A DNA stretch of 64,000 nt, taken from NCBI GenBank assembly GCA_030490835.1, contig CM059971.1:48036012-48100011 (forward strand), in the 5' to 3' direction. Each line of letters begins with the position of its first letter. Positions within the stretch are counted from its first letter, which is position 1. Below are positions 33,102 through 46,381 of this stretch, one piece after another. Origin of the DNA: Annona cherimola. Lineage: Eukaryota > Streptophyta > Magnoliopsida > Magnoliales > Annonaceae. A program made the position numbers and the translations under genes. The notes beneath the pieces were generated by a model, which was not told the origin of the DNA, did not search any database, and was given only the letters and a program-made list of their open reading frames with translations.

Positions 33102-36100
33102 ATGGCATCCCAATCGACTTCCATTCCCGCATTTGCTGAAGGCCAATCTTTTACTAGGCCACCATTGTTTGATGGGAATAATTTCGGCTATTGGAAACTT
33201 CATATGAAGCAACTCATCATGGCTACAGATATGAATTCTTGGATTGCAATCCAAGACGGTGTAACCTTGCCTATTGATGAAAAAGCTTCCAAATGGACCG
33301 ATGAGGAAGTGAAAATTGTAAAGAGCAACGCCAAGGCTATGAATTCATTATTTTATGCTCTTACGGCTTCCGAATATGATAGAGTATCCTCTTGTTTAAC
33401 CGCCAAAGAAATATGGGATACACTAACTTCTATCTATGAAGGAACCTCTCAAGTCCAAGGGACGAGGAGAAACATTTTGATTGGAGAATTGGAAAATTTT
33501 AGGACGTTAGAAACTGAAAATATTTCTGAAATGTTTGCTAGATTTTTCAAGATTACTAACGCCTTGAAAGGGCTAGGAAAAACAATTTCTGAATCTGAGC
33601 AGGTCATGAAGATTCTGAGAGCACTACCCGAATCATGGACTCCAAAAATCATGGCAATAGAAGAAGTCAAGGATCTTAACACGTTGAAGTTGGAAGATCT
33701 TATTAGCTCCTTGATGTCACATGAGCTGATCAAGAAAAGAAACGAAGATCACCACAAAGGCAAAAGAGCCATTGCCTTGAGAGCCGCACAAGACTCGGAA
33801 GACACCACCTCATCTTCACAAAATGACGATGAAATTGCATTACTCACAAAACGATTCAGAAAATTTGTAAGGAAAGGCAGAAATTTCAGAAACTTTAAAG
33901 AAAGAAATTCCAAAGAGAAAAAGAAAGAAACAACAAAATATTAACGATGTGGCTGTTCGGGACACATGCAAGCCCAATGCCCAACGCCCGAAGAAAATAA
34001 GGCAAAGGAGCAAAGAAAAGATCGAGGCGACAACAAAAGGTTTCAAAGAAACAAAGGAAGAGGCATGTACGTGAATGAAGAAGAATCTACAACAAATAGC
34101 TCCTCAAGTGAAGAATGCGAAGCAGATTGCACAATAATTTGCCGCATAGCAAATACCGACATATGCTTTGTAGCTACGGAAATCTTGGAGGATCAAGCTA
34201 CTTCAACGGACTGCACAAGTAGTCAAGAGGTAACCTCCAAACAGAAATCTTTTTCAAATTTTTCTATAAATGAATGTCTCAAATGTGCTGAGTTAGAAGA
34301 ACTTCAACAAGCCTATGATTCATTATATGAAGAAATAAAGAAATTAGGAAACAAGTTTACAATAAAGAAAAGACAATGTGATGCAGTAATAATTGTAAAT
34401 GGTAAACTTGCTGAAAAATTAGATAAATTAAAAAATGAAAAGAATACCTTAGAAAATGAGTTAGAGAAACTTAAAAACAAAAATGAATCATTAAATGAAT
34501 CCCTTGCCAAGTTCTCTAATCCAGGAGAAAATGTGAAAATGTTCTTAAAAATGACAACCCAAACTTGCAAGAAAGGACTTGGGTATAATATATTTGAACA
34601 AACAAAGTCTAACGCTCCAAGAAATAATGCCAAATCCATTTATACTAAACCTAAGATAAATCAAGTAGTTTGGACCAAAAGACCAACCGAGGAACAAATT
34701 ACCAATTGGCTTCCTATTTCTAGACTTCCGGGAGCTTGTAATTTTTGCAACAAGTTAGGACACAAGGTCTATCAATGTAAACTAAGAAACTGCAAAACCT
34801 TGGTGCTAAATTAGTTTGGATGCCAAAAAGCATTGGATTTATGGCTTCAAAGGTAGATCAACATAAACTCCAAAGGATAACTAACCCAAACGGACCCATA
34901 GAATGGGTACCAAAAGATGAGCTCCACTCAAATTAATTTTTGCAGGTATGTCTTAAAGCTAAGGCCAATAACGTATGGTTTATGGATAGCGGTTGCTCAA
35001 GACATATGATAGGAGAAAAAGGACTATTTCACAAGATCAACCCATGCAATGAAGGAACGGTAGCTTTCGGAAATAATGAAAAAGGTAAAATAAAAGGTAA
35101 AGGAAATATCTATGGTATTTCAAATGCATGTATTGAAAATGTTCTATTTGTTGAAGGACTCAAACACAACCTAATGAGTATTAGTCAACTATGTGATAAA
35201 GGATATAAAGTTGTTTTTGAATCATCTATATGTAATGTATTTGATGAAGAACATATCATGTTTAGCGGAAAAAGACATTGAAATGTATATTCGGTTTCAC
35301 TTGATGAACTAGATGGTCAATGTCTAATGGCCATTGACAATGATCCATGGGTTTGGCATAAGAGGCTTAGACATGTGAACATGTCAAACATTAAAACTCT
35401 ATGGAAAAAGAATTTGGTAGAAGGATTGCCTAAATTGAAATACGACAAAGATAAAATTTGCAAGACATGTCAATTGTCAAAACAACCTAAAATGCCTTTC
35501 TCTACCAAAAAGGAGATTTCCACCACTAGGCCACTTGAATTGCTACACATGGATCTATATGGGCCATCCAACATTTTAACCATTGGTGGAAAGAAATATG
35601 TGTTTGTAATAGTTGATGATTTTTCAAGATTCACATGGGTAATTCTCTTAGCTAGCAAAGATGAAGCCTTCTCTATGTTTGCAACTTTTGTAAACTTGGT
35701 GCAAAATGAAAAACAAAGTACTATTATGACCATAAGAAGTAATCATGGTGGTGAATTTGAAAATAAACGATTCATAGAATTATGCAATGAAAAAAAAATT
35801 CATCGCACATTTTCTGCACCAAGAACTCCACAACAAAATGGAGTAGTTGAAAGGAAAAATAGAACTATACAAGAGATGGCTAGAATAATGCTAAATGAGA
35901 GTAAATTATCCAAGAAATTTTGGGGTGAAGCTGTAAGTACAGCTTGTCATGTGTTGAACTGAGTTACCATTAGAGCAATCTTGAAAAAGACCCCATATGA
36001 GCTATGGAAAGGTAGAAAATCAAATATTTCATATTTTCATGCTTTTGGTTGCACATGTTATGTTTTGAACAATGGAAAAACCAACTTGGGAAAATTGGAT

Positions 36101-36702
36101 GCTAAAAGTGATGAGGCAATATTCCTTGGTTACTCATCAAATAGCAAAGTATATACAGTCTTCAACAAAAGAAACCAAGTTGTAGAAGAATCAATACATG
36201 TTGTCTTTGATGAAACTAATCCTTGCTTCAAAAGAAAAGATGATTTAAGTGATGCAGATGATATAACAAGTAGCCTTGAAAAACTGCATGTGGAAAAGCA
36301 AGAAGAATCCATGGAGGAAAGGGTAAGTGAAGGTAATAATTCCTATAAACCTCCAACTGATTTAAAGTTCAAACATGCCCATCCAATTGAGCAAGTTATA
36401 GGGAATGTGTATGAAGGTGTAAAAACTAGAAGGTCAAAACAAAACATTTGTGGACAATACGCCTTTGTATCCAAAATTGAACCATCCACTATTGATCAAG
36501 CTCTTGATGATGAAAACTGGATCATAGCAATGCAAGAAGAGCTAAATCAATTTGAAAGAAATCAAGTTTGGCATCTTGTTCCAAGACCAAAAGATTCTAC
36601 TGTCATTGGCACAAAGTGGGTATTTAGGAACAAATTGGATGAAAGTGGACTTATAGTAAGAAACAAAGCTAGGCTTGTGGCAAAGGGATCACAAGAAGAA
36701 TG
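33102..36702 (+). pseudogene. Copia-1 gag-pol, 5' part (gag, protease, integrase, start of RT)
   Basis: Gag begins at 33102 (MASQSTSIPAFAEGQ, then a UBN2/DUF4219-type domain with FDGNNFGYWK). It has a zinc knuckle near 33950 that has lost its first Cys beside a TAA, and a second (CNFCNKLGHKVYQC) near 34737. The protease motif DSGCSRHM is near 34987. Integrase follows with [24 protein letters not shown] and [11 protein letters not shown]. Breaks: TAA 33942-33944, a frameshift near 34795, TAA 34934-34936, TGA 35279-35281 and TGA 35960-35962. The TGA at 36700-36702 immediately precedes the Copia-2 insertion. Confidence 0.9.
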
Positions 36703-38217
36703 TGTTGGGTCCCGAATAGATGGCAAAACCCAAGAGGGGAGGGGTGAATTGGGTTCTTAAAAATTTATAACTCAAATGGAAACTTTACCCCGGATTAAGC
36801 TAGTCCCCTTAATGAAGAAACAAAATGGAAAGCAAATCAATATAGAGAGCAGAAATAAAAATAAGTAGACAAGAATTTTTATAGTGGTTCGGGCAACCTC
36901 CCTACTCCACTCTTCCAAGCTCACACACCTTGTGACTTGGGTTCCACTATTGTATTCTCTCAATACAATTAGAGCCTCTTGCTCTCTTCTAGATTCTAGC
37001 TCTAGGGGGCATCAACAACTAGCACAAGTAGGTGATGAGTCACACTCCAATCACACACTACTTTGCTATCACTTGATCTTAGCTACCCAAGCTAAATCAA
37101 GTTCAATACAAACAAATAAGCAATGAAATAAATCTACACTTTACAGATGTGTAGAGGCAGTTTGGCGCAGAGAAGAACTTGTGGTAGGCTTTGAAGAATC
37201 TGAAGTGAAGCTCTTGCAGTTTTGAAGTGTTGTTCTTCCTCTCTTGATTGGCTTGATCACTTTAATGCTCTTGTAGATAGGAGTTATGCTCACTTAATGT
37301 TTTCCAACTCCTTCCCTCGTCCACCATGAATGCTATTTATAATTTTGGAGGGAATCCGAACGTTAGAGGGTAGGTAGCGCGCATTTAATGCGCCAACGTT
37401 TGAATAAATTCCGACCGTTGCGACCCAAGTCGCATGTGGAGTCGACTTCGGATGCGACTTCGCCTAAGTCGCATATGGAGTCGACTTCGGGTGCGACTTC
37501 GCGAACTTCTGTCTTCAATTTCAACGCTGGAAGGTTTTGCCCACTTGAAGTCGATCATGAAGTCGACTTGGCTTTGCGACTTCACCCAAGTCGCAGGTGG
37601 AGTCGACTTGGGGTGCGACTTCACCTTCTGCTCGCGACTTCAAGTTCTGATTCTTTGCAGAATGTTTTTCTTCAATCATTTTCATTTTGGAATAGCTCCT
37701 CTTACTTGTAGTCTTTGTGAATCTTGAAGAACTTGACTTTGATTCTTCTTGGAATTTGCTTGAACCTTGTGAATCTTTGAAGGAATTGAGTCTTGAGTTC
37801 TTCAAGTCGCACTTCGGGGTCGACTTCGTTCGCAACTTCACCCAAGTCGCACATGGAGTCGACTTGGCCTGCGACTTGGCAGCTCCGTGTCCCAATTTTC
37901 AACTCTGGAAGAAATTGCACGACTGAAGTCGATAGCGAGGTCGACTTCGTCTGCGACTTGGCTACCCAAGTCGCATGTGGAGTCGACTTGACCCGCGACT
38001 TCACTTGGTCTTCTTCCCATTTCAGCTCTGGACGTTCTGCATGTTTGAAGTCGATCTTGGAGTCGACTTGGGGATCGACTTGGCCTTCCTAACTTGATTT
38101 TCTTCAAATGTATATTCCTTAAACATTTCACAAACTTGTTAGTAGCCAAGACATACTCAAATTGATTTGTTAATCATCAAAATATGGATTTAGCTAGTTT
38201 TCCACATATTTCCAACA
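36703..38217 (-). repeat. Copia-2 3' LTR
   Basis: In plus orientation TGTTGGGTCCCG...ATTTCCAACA. It carries the SalI-palindrome array in two blocks (37430-37625 and 37805-38085). A TATA-type AATTATAAATAG on the minus strand lies near 37340. Confidence 0.92.
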
Positions 38218-38584
38218 ATCTCCCCCTTTTTGATGATTGACAAAACCGATTTGAGTGGATACCTTTCATTAAAAATAATATGCTCATATTGCATTTTAAA
38301 ATCATGCTTATGCTCATGCAAACAGAACATTCACATATAGATATCATGTAAGCATATCCTACTCTCCTCCCCATTCTTACTCTTCTCTTCTTACATCTCT
38401 CTCCCCTTTAATCATCTCTCTCCCTTTTAATCATTAAGACTTATACTCAATTTTTCAACTCAAATACTCTTCTTCTCCTTAAATCTCTCTCCCCCTTTTT
38501 GTCAATATATCAAAAAGATTAGAGGGTAAAGAAAGAGATAGGTGGGATTGCTCCCCCTAAACAGGTGCTCCCCCTAAGTTTATG
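38218..38584 (-). other. Copia-2 3' non-coding region and PPT
   Basis: On the minus strand AAAAAGGGGGAGAT (38218-38231) abuts the 3' LTR, with further GGGGGAG tracts near 38485, 38553 and 38570, matching Copia-1. The region is otherwise T/C-rich in plus orientation and non-coding. Confidence 0.85.
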
Positions 38585-41500
38585 CTAGCCTAACTCAATC
38601 ATTCCCATGTCATTTCTAATTTTATAGAATGCTTCTTTGGCTAGGGGTTTTGTGAATATGTCTGCAACTTGATCCTCTGTTCTTACATATACCAAACATA
38701 TGTCATGATTTTCTACATGTTCTCTAATGAAATGATGTCTGAGATCTATATGTTTGGTCCTAGAATGCAAGACTGGATTCTTGGTTAGACATATGGCACT
38801 GGTATTGTCACATTTAATAGGTATATCTTTAAAATCCATGCCATAGTCCCTAAGTTGCTGTTTCATCCAAAGTAATTGGACACAACAGCTCTCGGCGGCA
38901 ATGTATTCGGCTTCCGCCGTAGATAGAGCAACACTAGTTTATTTTCTTGAAAACCATGAAACCATCATGCTTCCAAGAAACTGACATGTTCCACTTGTGC
39001 TTTTTCTATCTACTTTGTAACCAGCAAAATCCGCATCCGAGTAGCCGATTAGATCAAAATTAGAGCCCTTTGGATACCACAGTCCTAAGTTGGTAGTGTC
39101 TACTAGGTATCTAAAAATTCTTTTCACAGCTACCAAGTGTGATTCTTTTGGGCATGATTGAAATCTAGAGCACATACACACACTAAACAAAATATCTGGC
39201 CTAGAAGCAGTTAGATACAATAAGGAACCTATCATGCTTCTATACAATTTTAAATCAACTAATTTGCCCTTCTCATCTTTGTCAAGCTTGATTGTAGAGC
39301 TCATGGGCGTGTTTGCTCCTTTGCTATTCTCCATGCCAAACTTCTTGAGCATCTCTTTGATGTATTTGGACTGGTTTATGAAGATTCCTTCATTTAGTTG
39401 CTTGATTTGCAGTCCAAGGAAGAAATTGAGCTCTCCCATCATGCTCATCTCAAATTCTTTCTGCATAAGTTCAGAAAATTCTTGACAAAGAGATTCATTA
39501 GTAGCACCGAAAATGATATCATCAACATAAATTTGAATAATTAATATATGATTTTCTTTATATTTGATAAACAAAGTGGTTTCTACCTTTCCTTTTTGAA
39601 AATCATGATCAATCAGAAATTTGCTTAGTCTATCATACCAAGCCTTTGGAGCTTTTTTTAATCCATATAATGCTTTGGTTAATTTGTAAACATACTTTGA
39701 TTGATCCTTTTCTTCAAATCCAGGTGGTTGCTCAACATATACCTCTTCATTTATATATCCATTCAAAAATGCACTTTTAACATCCATTTGAAACAATTTA
39801 AAGTTCATGTGAGATGCAAAAGCTAATAATATGCGAATTGCTTCCAATCTAGCAACCGGGGTATAGGATTCTTCAAAATCTATTCCTTCTTCTTGTGAGT
39901 ACCCCTTTGCCACAAGTCTAGCTTTGTTTCTCACTACTAGTCCACTTTCATCTAATTTGTTCCTAAAGACCCACTTGGTGCCAATAACACTACAATCATT
40001 TGGTCTAGGAACAAGATGCCAAACTTGATTTCTTTCAAATTGATTTAGCTCTTCTTGCATTGCTATAATCCAATTTTCATCATCAAGAGCTTGATCAATA
40101 TTAGAAGGTTCAATTTTAGAAACAAAAGCATATTGTCCACAAACATTTTGCTTTGACCTTCTAGTCTTTACACCTTCATACACATTTCCTATAACTTGTT
40201 CAATTGGATGTGCATGTTTGAACTTTAGGTCAGTTGGAGGTTTATAAGAATTGTTACCTTCACTTACCCTTTCCTCCAAGAATTCCTCTTGCTTTTCCAT
40301 ATGCAATTTTTCAAGATTGCTTGCTATGTCATCTGCATCACTTAAATCATCCTTTCTTTTGAAGCAAGGGTTAGTCTCATCAAAAACAACATGTATGGAT
40401 TCTTCTACAACTTGGTTTCGTTTATTGAAAACTCTATATGCTTTGCTATTTGATGAATAACCAAGGAATATAGCTTCATCACTTTTAGCATCTAGTTTTC
40501 CCAAGTTGGTTTTTCCATTGTTCAAAACATAACATGTGCATCCAAAAGTATGAAAATAAAATATGTTTGGTTTCTTTCCTTTCCATAGCTCATATGGGGT
40601 CTTTTTCAAGATTGCTCTAATGGTAACTCGATTCAATACATGACAGGCTGTACTTACAGCTTCACCCCAAAACTTCTTAGATAATTTGCTCTCATTTAGC
40701 ATAGTTCTAGCCATCTCTTGTATAGTTCTATTTTTCCTCTCCACTACTCCATTTTGTTGTGGAGTTCTTGGTGCAGAAAATGTGTGATGAATTCCTTTTT
40801 CATTACATAGTTCTATGAACCGTTTGTTCTCAAATTCACCACCATGGTCACTCCTTATAGATATAATGGTACTTTGTTTTTCATTTTCCACCAAGTTTAC
40901 AAAGGTTTCAAACATAGAGAAGGCTTCGTTTTTACTAGCTAAGAGAATTGTCCATGTAAATCTTGAAAAATCATCAACTATGACAAACACATATTTCTTT
41001 CCACCAATGGTTAAAATGTCGGATGGCCCATATAGATCCATGTGTAGCAATTCAAGTGGCCTTGTGGTGGAAATCTCCTTTTTGGTAGAAAAAGATATTT
41101 TTGGTTGTTTAGATAATTGACATGCCTTACATATTTTGTCTTTGTCATATTTCAATTTAGGCAAGCCTTTCACCAAATTCTTTTTCCATAGGCTTTTTAT
41201 GTTTCTCATGTTTATGTGTCCAAGCCTTTTATGCCAAACCCATGGATCATTATCAATGGCCATTAGACATTGACCATCTAGTTCATCAAGTGAAACCACA
41301 TATACATTTCCATGCCTTTTTCCGCTAAACATGATATGTTCTCCATCAAATACATTACATATAGATGATTCAAACACAACTTTATATCCTTTATCACATA
41401 ATTGGCTAATGCTCATTAAGTTATGCTTGAGTCCTTCAACAAACAAAACATCCTCCATGCATGCATTTGAACTACTATAAATATTTCCTTTACCTTTGAT

Positions 41501-41659
41501 TTTACCTTTCTCATTATTTCCAAAGGCAACAGTTCCGTCGTTGCAAGGCTTAAGTTTGTGAAACAAATTTCTTTCTCCAGTCATGTGCCTTGAACAACCG
41601 CTATCCATGAACCATACATTGTTTGCCTTTGCCTTTAAACAAATCTGAAAAGTAAACAA
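38585..41659 (-). pseudogene. Copia-2 pol: protease, integrase, reverse transcriptase, RNase H
   Basis: Open for 906 codons, then broken by one nonsense codon (TAA at 38939-38941, CAA in Copia-1), with the same frame continuing to 38585. Domains in order: protease ([13 protein letters not shown]), GAG-pre-integrase ([18 protein letters not shown]), integrase ([35 protein letters not shown]), RVT_2 ([21 protein letters not shown] at 39518-39529) and RNase H (SDADFAGYK, then the TAA just after SWFSRK). This is the best preserved Copia pol in the window. With gag also broken it is not autonomous as it stands. Confidence 0.93.
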
Positions 41660-41662
41660 ATA

Positions 41663-43520
41663 ATCCTTATCTCTTTGGTACCCATTTTATGGGTCCATTT
41701 GGGTTAGTAATATTATTCAACCTTTGTTGCTCCAACTTAGAAAGTCCAAATCTTGTGTTCCTTGGAACCCAAACTAGTTTTGCACCATAATCAAACAATC
41801 TCTTAAAGTTACACTTGTAAACTTTATGACCCATTTTGTTGCAAAAGTTGCAAGCCATTGGTAATCTAGGAGTAGGCCTCCAAGTATATTTTGGTTCAAG
41901 TGTTGGCCTTCTAGTCCACATAACATTTCTCCTTTGTGGCTTGTATGTAGGTGCAGTTTTAGTTTGATATTTCCCAAGTGTAGGCACATCTGATTTGCCA
42001 CTTTCTCCTTGCTCAAATGTATTGTATCCAAGAACTCTTTTGTTTGTTTGGGAGGTCATGTTTAGAAACATCTTCACACTTTCTCCTGGATTAGAGAACT
42101 TTGCTAATGATTCATTCAAGGATTTGTTCTCCTTTTTCAGTTTCTCTACTTCTTTTAATAACAATTCATTTTTTTCTTTCATTTTTGTTGTTCTTTCAGC
42201 TAGTTTTCCATTTTCAATAATAACAAAGTTACATTGTTGTTTCTTTGAGGACAGCTTGTTTCCTAGCTTTTTGATTTCCTCATATAATGAATCATAGGCA
42301 GTTTGTAGTTCTTCTAATTCAGCACATTTGAGGCAATTATGAAAAGAAGAATAACTTGATTGAGAATAGAAAGGTTTGGAAGTTACCTCATCATTACTTG
42401 TACATTTGGTTGAGGTGAATTGATCTTCCAAAACTTCCGTTGTGTTCAAGCATAGCAGATTTTCTTCTTGATCGATCCTTGCCATGCAGCAAATTCTTGC
42501 ACAATTTTCTGCATTGTTGTCGTCGGTTGAAGAGCAACTTGTTGATGAAGTTTCTTCATTCACATACATGCCTCTTCCTCTTGGCCTTTGGTATTTTCTT
42601 CTTTCATGATTCTCCTTTGGCCTTTCTTCCGGTGTAGGACATTGAGCTTGCATATGTCCTACGCCCCCGCATCGATAGCATTTTTTAACCTCCTTCTTCT
42701 TCTCTTTTTGTGGTCTTTCTTTGAAGTCTTTAAGGTTCTTTTCTTTTCTTACAAATTTTCAAAACTTGCGAGTAAGAAGTGCGATATCTTCATCACCATT
42801 ATTAGACGAGGAGGTAGACTCTTCTGAGTTGCGTGCCGCTTTTAATGCAATGATTTTCTTGCCTTTATGATTCTCTTCGTTTCTTCTCTTAATTAGCTCA
42901 TGTGACATTAGTGAGCTAATTAGATCTTCTAGCTTTAGGGTGTTGAGGTCTTCGGCTTCTTCAATAGCTGTAATCTTTGGAGTCCATTAATCCGGTAGAG
43001 CTCTCAATATCTTCATGACCTGCTCGGATTCAGAAATAGCTTTTCCAAGACCTTTTAGAGCATTAGTAATCTTAGAAAATCTAGCAAACATTTCAGAAAT
43101 ATTTTCTGTGTCTAGCATTCTAAAACTTTCCAATTCTCCTATCAAGATATTTCTCCTAGTCCCTTGGACTTGAGAGGTTCCTTCATAAATGGATGTTAGA
43201 GTATCCCATATCTCCTTGGCGGTTAGGCAAGATGATACTCTATCATATTCCGAAGCCGTAAGAGCACAAAATAAAGAGTTCATAGCCTTAGCATTGCTCT
43301 TGACGGTTCTTACTTCCTCTTCGGTCCATTTGGAAGCTCTTTCATCAATTGGCAAAGTTACACCGTCTTGGATAGCAATCCAAGAATCCATATCGGTAGC
43401 CATGATGAGTTGCTTCATACGAAGCTTCCAATAACCAAAATTGTTCCCATCAAACAATGGTGGCCTTGTAAAAGATTGGCCCTCGGCAAAAGCGGGAACG
43501 GAAGTAGATTGGGATGCCAT
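41663..43520 (-). pseudogene. Copia-2 gag
   Basis: Opens MASQSTSVPAFAEGQ at 43520 with the UBN2/DUF4219-type domain. An intact CCHC knuckle lies near 42665-42706 (CYRCGGVGHMQAQC), then a coiled-coil-like Lys/Glu-rich stretch, and a second knuckle (CNFCNKMGHKVYKC) near 41812-41853. It is broken by TAA at 42987-42989 (a Ser codon in Copia-1) and TGA at 42759-42761. A single extra base near 41672 puts the distal end out of frame with pol. Confidence 0.9.
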
Positions 43521-43554
43521 GATAATAGATCTCTTTTATTCAATTCAAAGACCT

Positions 43555-43566
43555 GCTTTGATACCA
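43555..43566 (-). other. Primer-binding site of Copia-2
   Basis: The minus strand reads TGGTATCAAAGC two bases from the 5' LTR. It has one mismatch to the TGGTATCAGAGC used by Copia-1. Confidence 0.9.
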
Positions 43567-43568
43567 CT

Positions 43569-45076
43569 TGTTGGGTCCCGAATAGATGGCAAAACCCAAG
43601 AGGGGAGGGGTGAATTGGGTTCTTAAAAATTTATAACTCAAATGAAAACTTTACCCCGGATTAAGATAGTCCCCTTAATGAAGAAACAAAATGGAAAGCA
43701 AATCAATATAGAGAGCAGAAATAAAAATAAGTAGACAAGAATTTTTATAGTGGTTCGGGCAACCTCCCTACTCCACTCTTCCAAGCTCACACACCTTGTG
43801 ACTTGGGTTCCACTATTGTATTCTCTCAATACAATTAGAGCCTCTTGCTCTCTTCTAGATTCTAGCTCTAGGGGGCATCAACAACTAGCACAAGTAGGTG
43901 ATGAGTCACACTCCAATCACACACTACTTTGCTATCACTTGATCTTAGCTACCCAAGCTAAATCAAGTTCAATACAAACAAATAAGCAATGAAATAAATC
44001 TACACTTTACAGATGTGTAGAAGCAGTTTGGCGCAGAGAAGAACTTGTGGTAGGCTTTGAAGAATCTGAAGTGAAGCTCTTGCAGTTTTGAAGTGTTGTT
44101 CTTCCTCTCTTGATTGGCTTGATCACTTTAATGCTCTTGTAGATAGGAGTTATGCTCACTTAATGTTTTCCAACTCCTTCCCTCGTCCACCATGAATGCT
44201 ATTTATAATTTTGGAGGGAATCCGAACGTTAGAGGGTAGGTGGCGCGCATTTAATGCGCCAACGTTCGAATAAATTCCGACCGTTGCGACCCAAGTCGCA
44301 TGTGGAGTCGACTTCGGATGCGACTTCGCCTAAGTCGCATATGGAGTCGACTTCGGGTGCGACTTCGCGAACTTCTGTCTTCAATTTCAACGCTGGAAGG
44401 TTTTGCCCACTTGAAGTCGATCATGAAGTCGACTTGGCTTTGCGACTTCACCCAAGTCGCAGGTGGAGTCGACTTGGGGTGCGACTTCACCTTCTGCTCG
44501 CAACTTCAAGTTCTGATTCTTTGCAGAATGTTTTTCTTCAATCATTTTCATTTTGGAATAGCTCCTCTTACTTGTAGTCTTTGTGAATCTTGAAGAACTT
44601 GACTTTGATTCTTCTTGGAATTTGCTTGAACCTTGTGAATCTTTGAAGGAATTGAGTCTTGAATTCTTCAAGTCGCACTTCGGGGTCGACTTCGTTCGCA
44701 ACTTCACCCAAGTCGCACATGGAGTCGACTTGGCCTGCGACTTGGCAGCTCTGTGTCCCAATTTTCAACTCTGGAAGAAATTGCACGACTGAAGTCGATA
44801 GCGAGGTTGACTTCGTCTGCGACTTGGCTACCCAAGTCGCATGTGGAGTCGACTTGACCCGCGACTTCACTTGGTCTTCTTCCCATTTCAGCTTTGGACG
44901 TTCTGCATGTTTGAAGTCGATCTTGGAGTCGACTTGGGGATCGACTTGGCCTTCCTAACTTGATTTTCTTCAAATGTATATTCCTTAAACATTTCACAAA
45001 CTTGTTAGTAGCCAAGACATACTCAAATTGATTTGTTAATCATCAAAATATGGATTTAGCTAGTTTTCCACATACA
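43569..45076 (-). repeat. Copia-2 5' LTR with a 7-base terminal deletion
   Basis: Matches 36703-38217 base for base except about ten substitutions and the loss of 7 bases next to its outer end (CCACATACA instead of CCACATATTTCCAACA). The CA terminus and the GAATG duplication remain adjacent. Confidence 0.92.
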
Positions 45077-45081
45077 GAATG

Positions 45082-46381
45082 AATAGATTTGGAAGAATCC
45101 TATGCCCCGGTTGCTAGATTAGAAGCTATTCGTATCTTACTAGCTTTTGCATCTCACATGAACTTTAAATTGTTTCAAATGGATGTTAAAAGTACATTTT
45201 TGAATGGATATATAAATGAAGAGGTGTATGTTGAACAACCTCCTGGATTTGAGGAGAAAGATCAATCTAAATTTGTATACAAATTAACCAAAGCATTATA
45301 TGGATTAAAACAAGCTCCAAGAGCTTGGTATGAGAGATTAAGAAAATTTTTGATTGATCATGACTTTCAAAAGGGAAAGGTAGACACCACTTTGTTTATC
45401 AAATACAAAGAAAAAGATATCTTGATTATTCAAATTTATGTTGATGACATTATTTTTGGTGCTACTAATGAGATTCTTTGTCAAGAATTTTCTGAGCTTA
45501 TGCAGAAAGAATTTTAGATGAGTATGATGGGGGAGCTGAATTTCTTCCTTGGACTACAAATCAAGCAAATAAATGAAGGAATTTTCATCAACCAGTCCAA
45601 GTATATCAAAGAAATGTTGAAAAAGTTTGGCATGGAAAATAGAAAAGGGGCAAACACGCGTATGAGCTCAACAATTAAAATTGACAATGATGAGAAAGGA
45701 AAAATAATTGATTTAAAATTATATAGAAGCATGATAGGTTCTTTATTATATTTAACTGCTTCTAGGCCTGATATATTATTTAGTGTGTGTATGTGCTCTA
45801 GATTTCAATCATGTCCAAAAGAATTACACTTGGTAGCTATAAAAAGAATTTTCAGATATTTAGTAGACACTACCAACATAGGACTTTGGTATCCAAAGGG
45901 CTCTAATTTTGATCTAATCGGTTACTCGGATGCGGATTTTGCCGGTTACAAAGTAGATAGAAAAAGCACTAGTGGAACATGTCAATTTCTTGAGAACATG
46001 TTAGTTTCATGGTTTTCAAGAAAACAAACTAGTGTTGCTCTATCTACGGCGGAAGCCGAATACATTGCCGCCGAGAGCTGTTGTGCCCAATTGGTTTGGA
46101 TGAAACAACAACTTAGGGACTATGACATGGACTTTAAAGATATACCTATTAAATGTGATAATACAAGTGCCATATGTTTAACTAAAAATCCAGTATTGCA
46201 TTCTAGAACCAAACATATAGACCTTAGACATCATTTTATTAGAGAACATGTAGAAAATCATGATATATGTTTGGACTATGTAAGAACAGAAGATCAAATT
46301 GAAGATATATTCACCAAACCTCTTGCAAAAGAATCATTTTATAAAATTAGAAATGATATGGGAATGCTTGAATTAACTTAG
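45082..46381 (+). pseudogene. Copia-1 gag-pol, 3' part (RT and RNase H)
   Basis: Resumes exactly after Copia-2 in the original frame with [12 protein letters not shown], then MDVKSTFLNGY, KALYGLKQAPRAWY and the catalytic YVDD (45437-45448). RNase H has [29 protein letters not shown] and KHIDLRHHFIREHV. One TAG (45515-45517) interrupts the frame where Copia-2 has a Glu codon. The normal stop is at 46379-46381. Confidence 0.92.

Larger units (their letters stand above)
36703..45076 (-). mobile_element. Copia-2, same Copia family, nested antiparallel in Copia-1
   Basis: Flanked by GAATG at 36698-36702 and 45077-45081. The LTRs are 36703-38217 (1,515 bp, 3') and 43569-45076 (1,508 bp, 5'). By eye I count about ten substitutions, nearly all transitions, plus one 7-base gap, so the insertion is recent. 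The minus-strand PBS (TGGTATCAAAGC) is at 43555-43566 and the PPT at 38218-38231. The gag-pol frame carries only three nonsense codons and one single-base insertion. Confidence 0.93.

Noticed and set aside
34920..34946. Possible splice acceptor or readthrough signal at the Copia gag-pol junction (TTTTTGCAG after a TAA in Copia-1, TTTTCAG after a stop in Copia-2)
   Set aside because: Comparing the copies, Copia-1 is in one frame across the junction with a lone stop, and Copia-2 is shifted by a single extra base. The simplest view is one ancestral gag-pol frame with independent damage.
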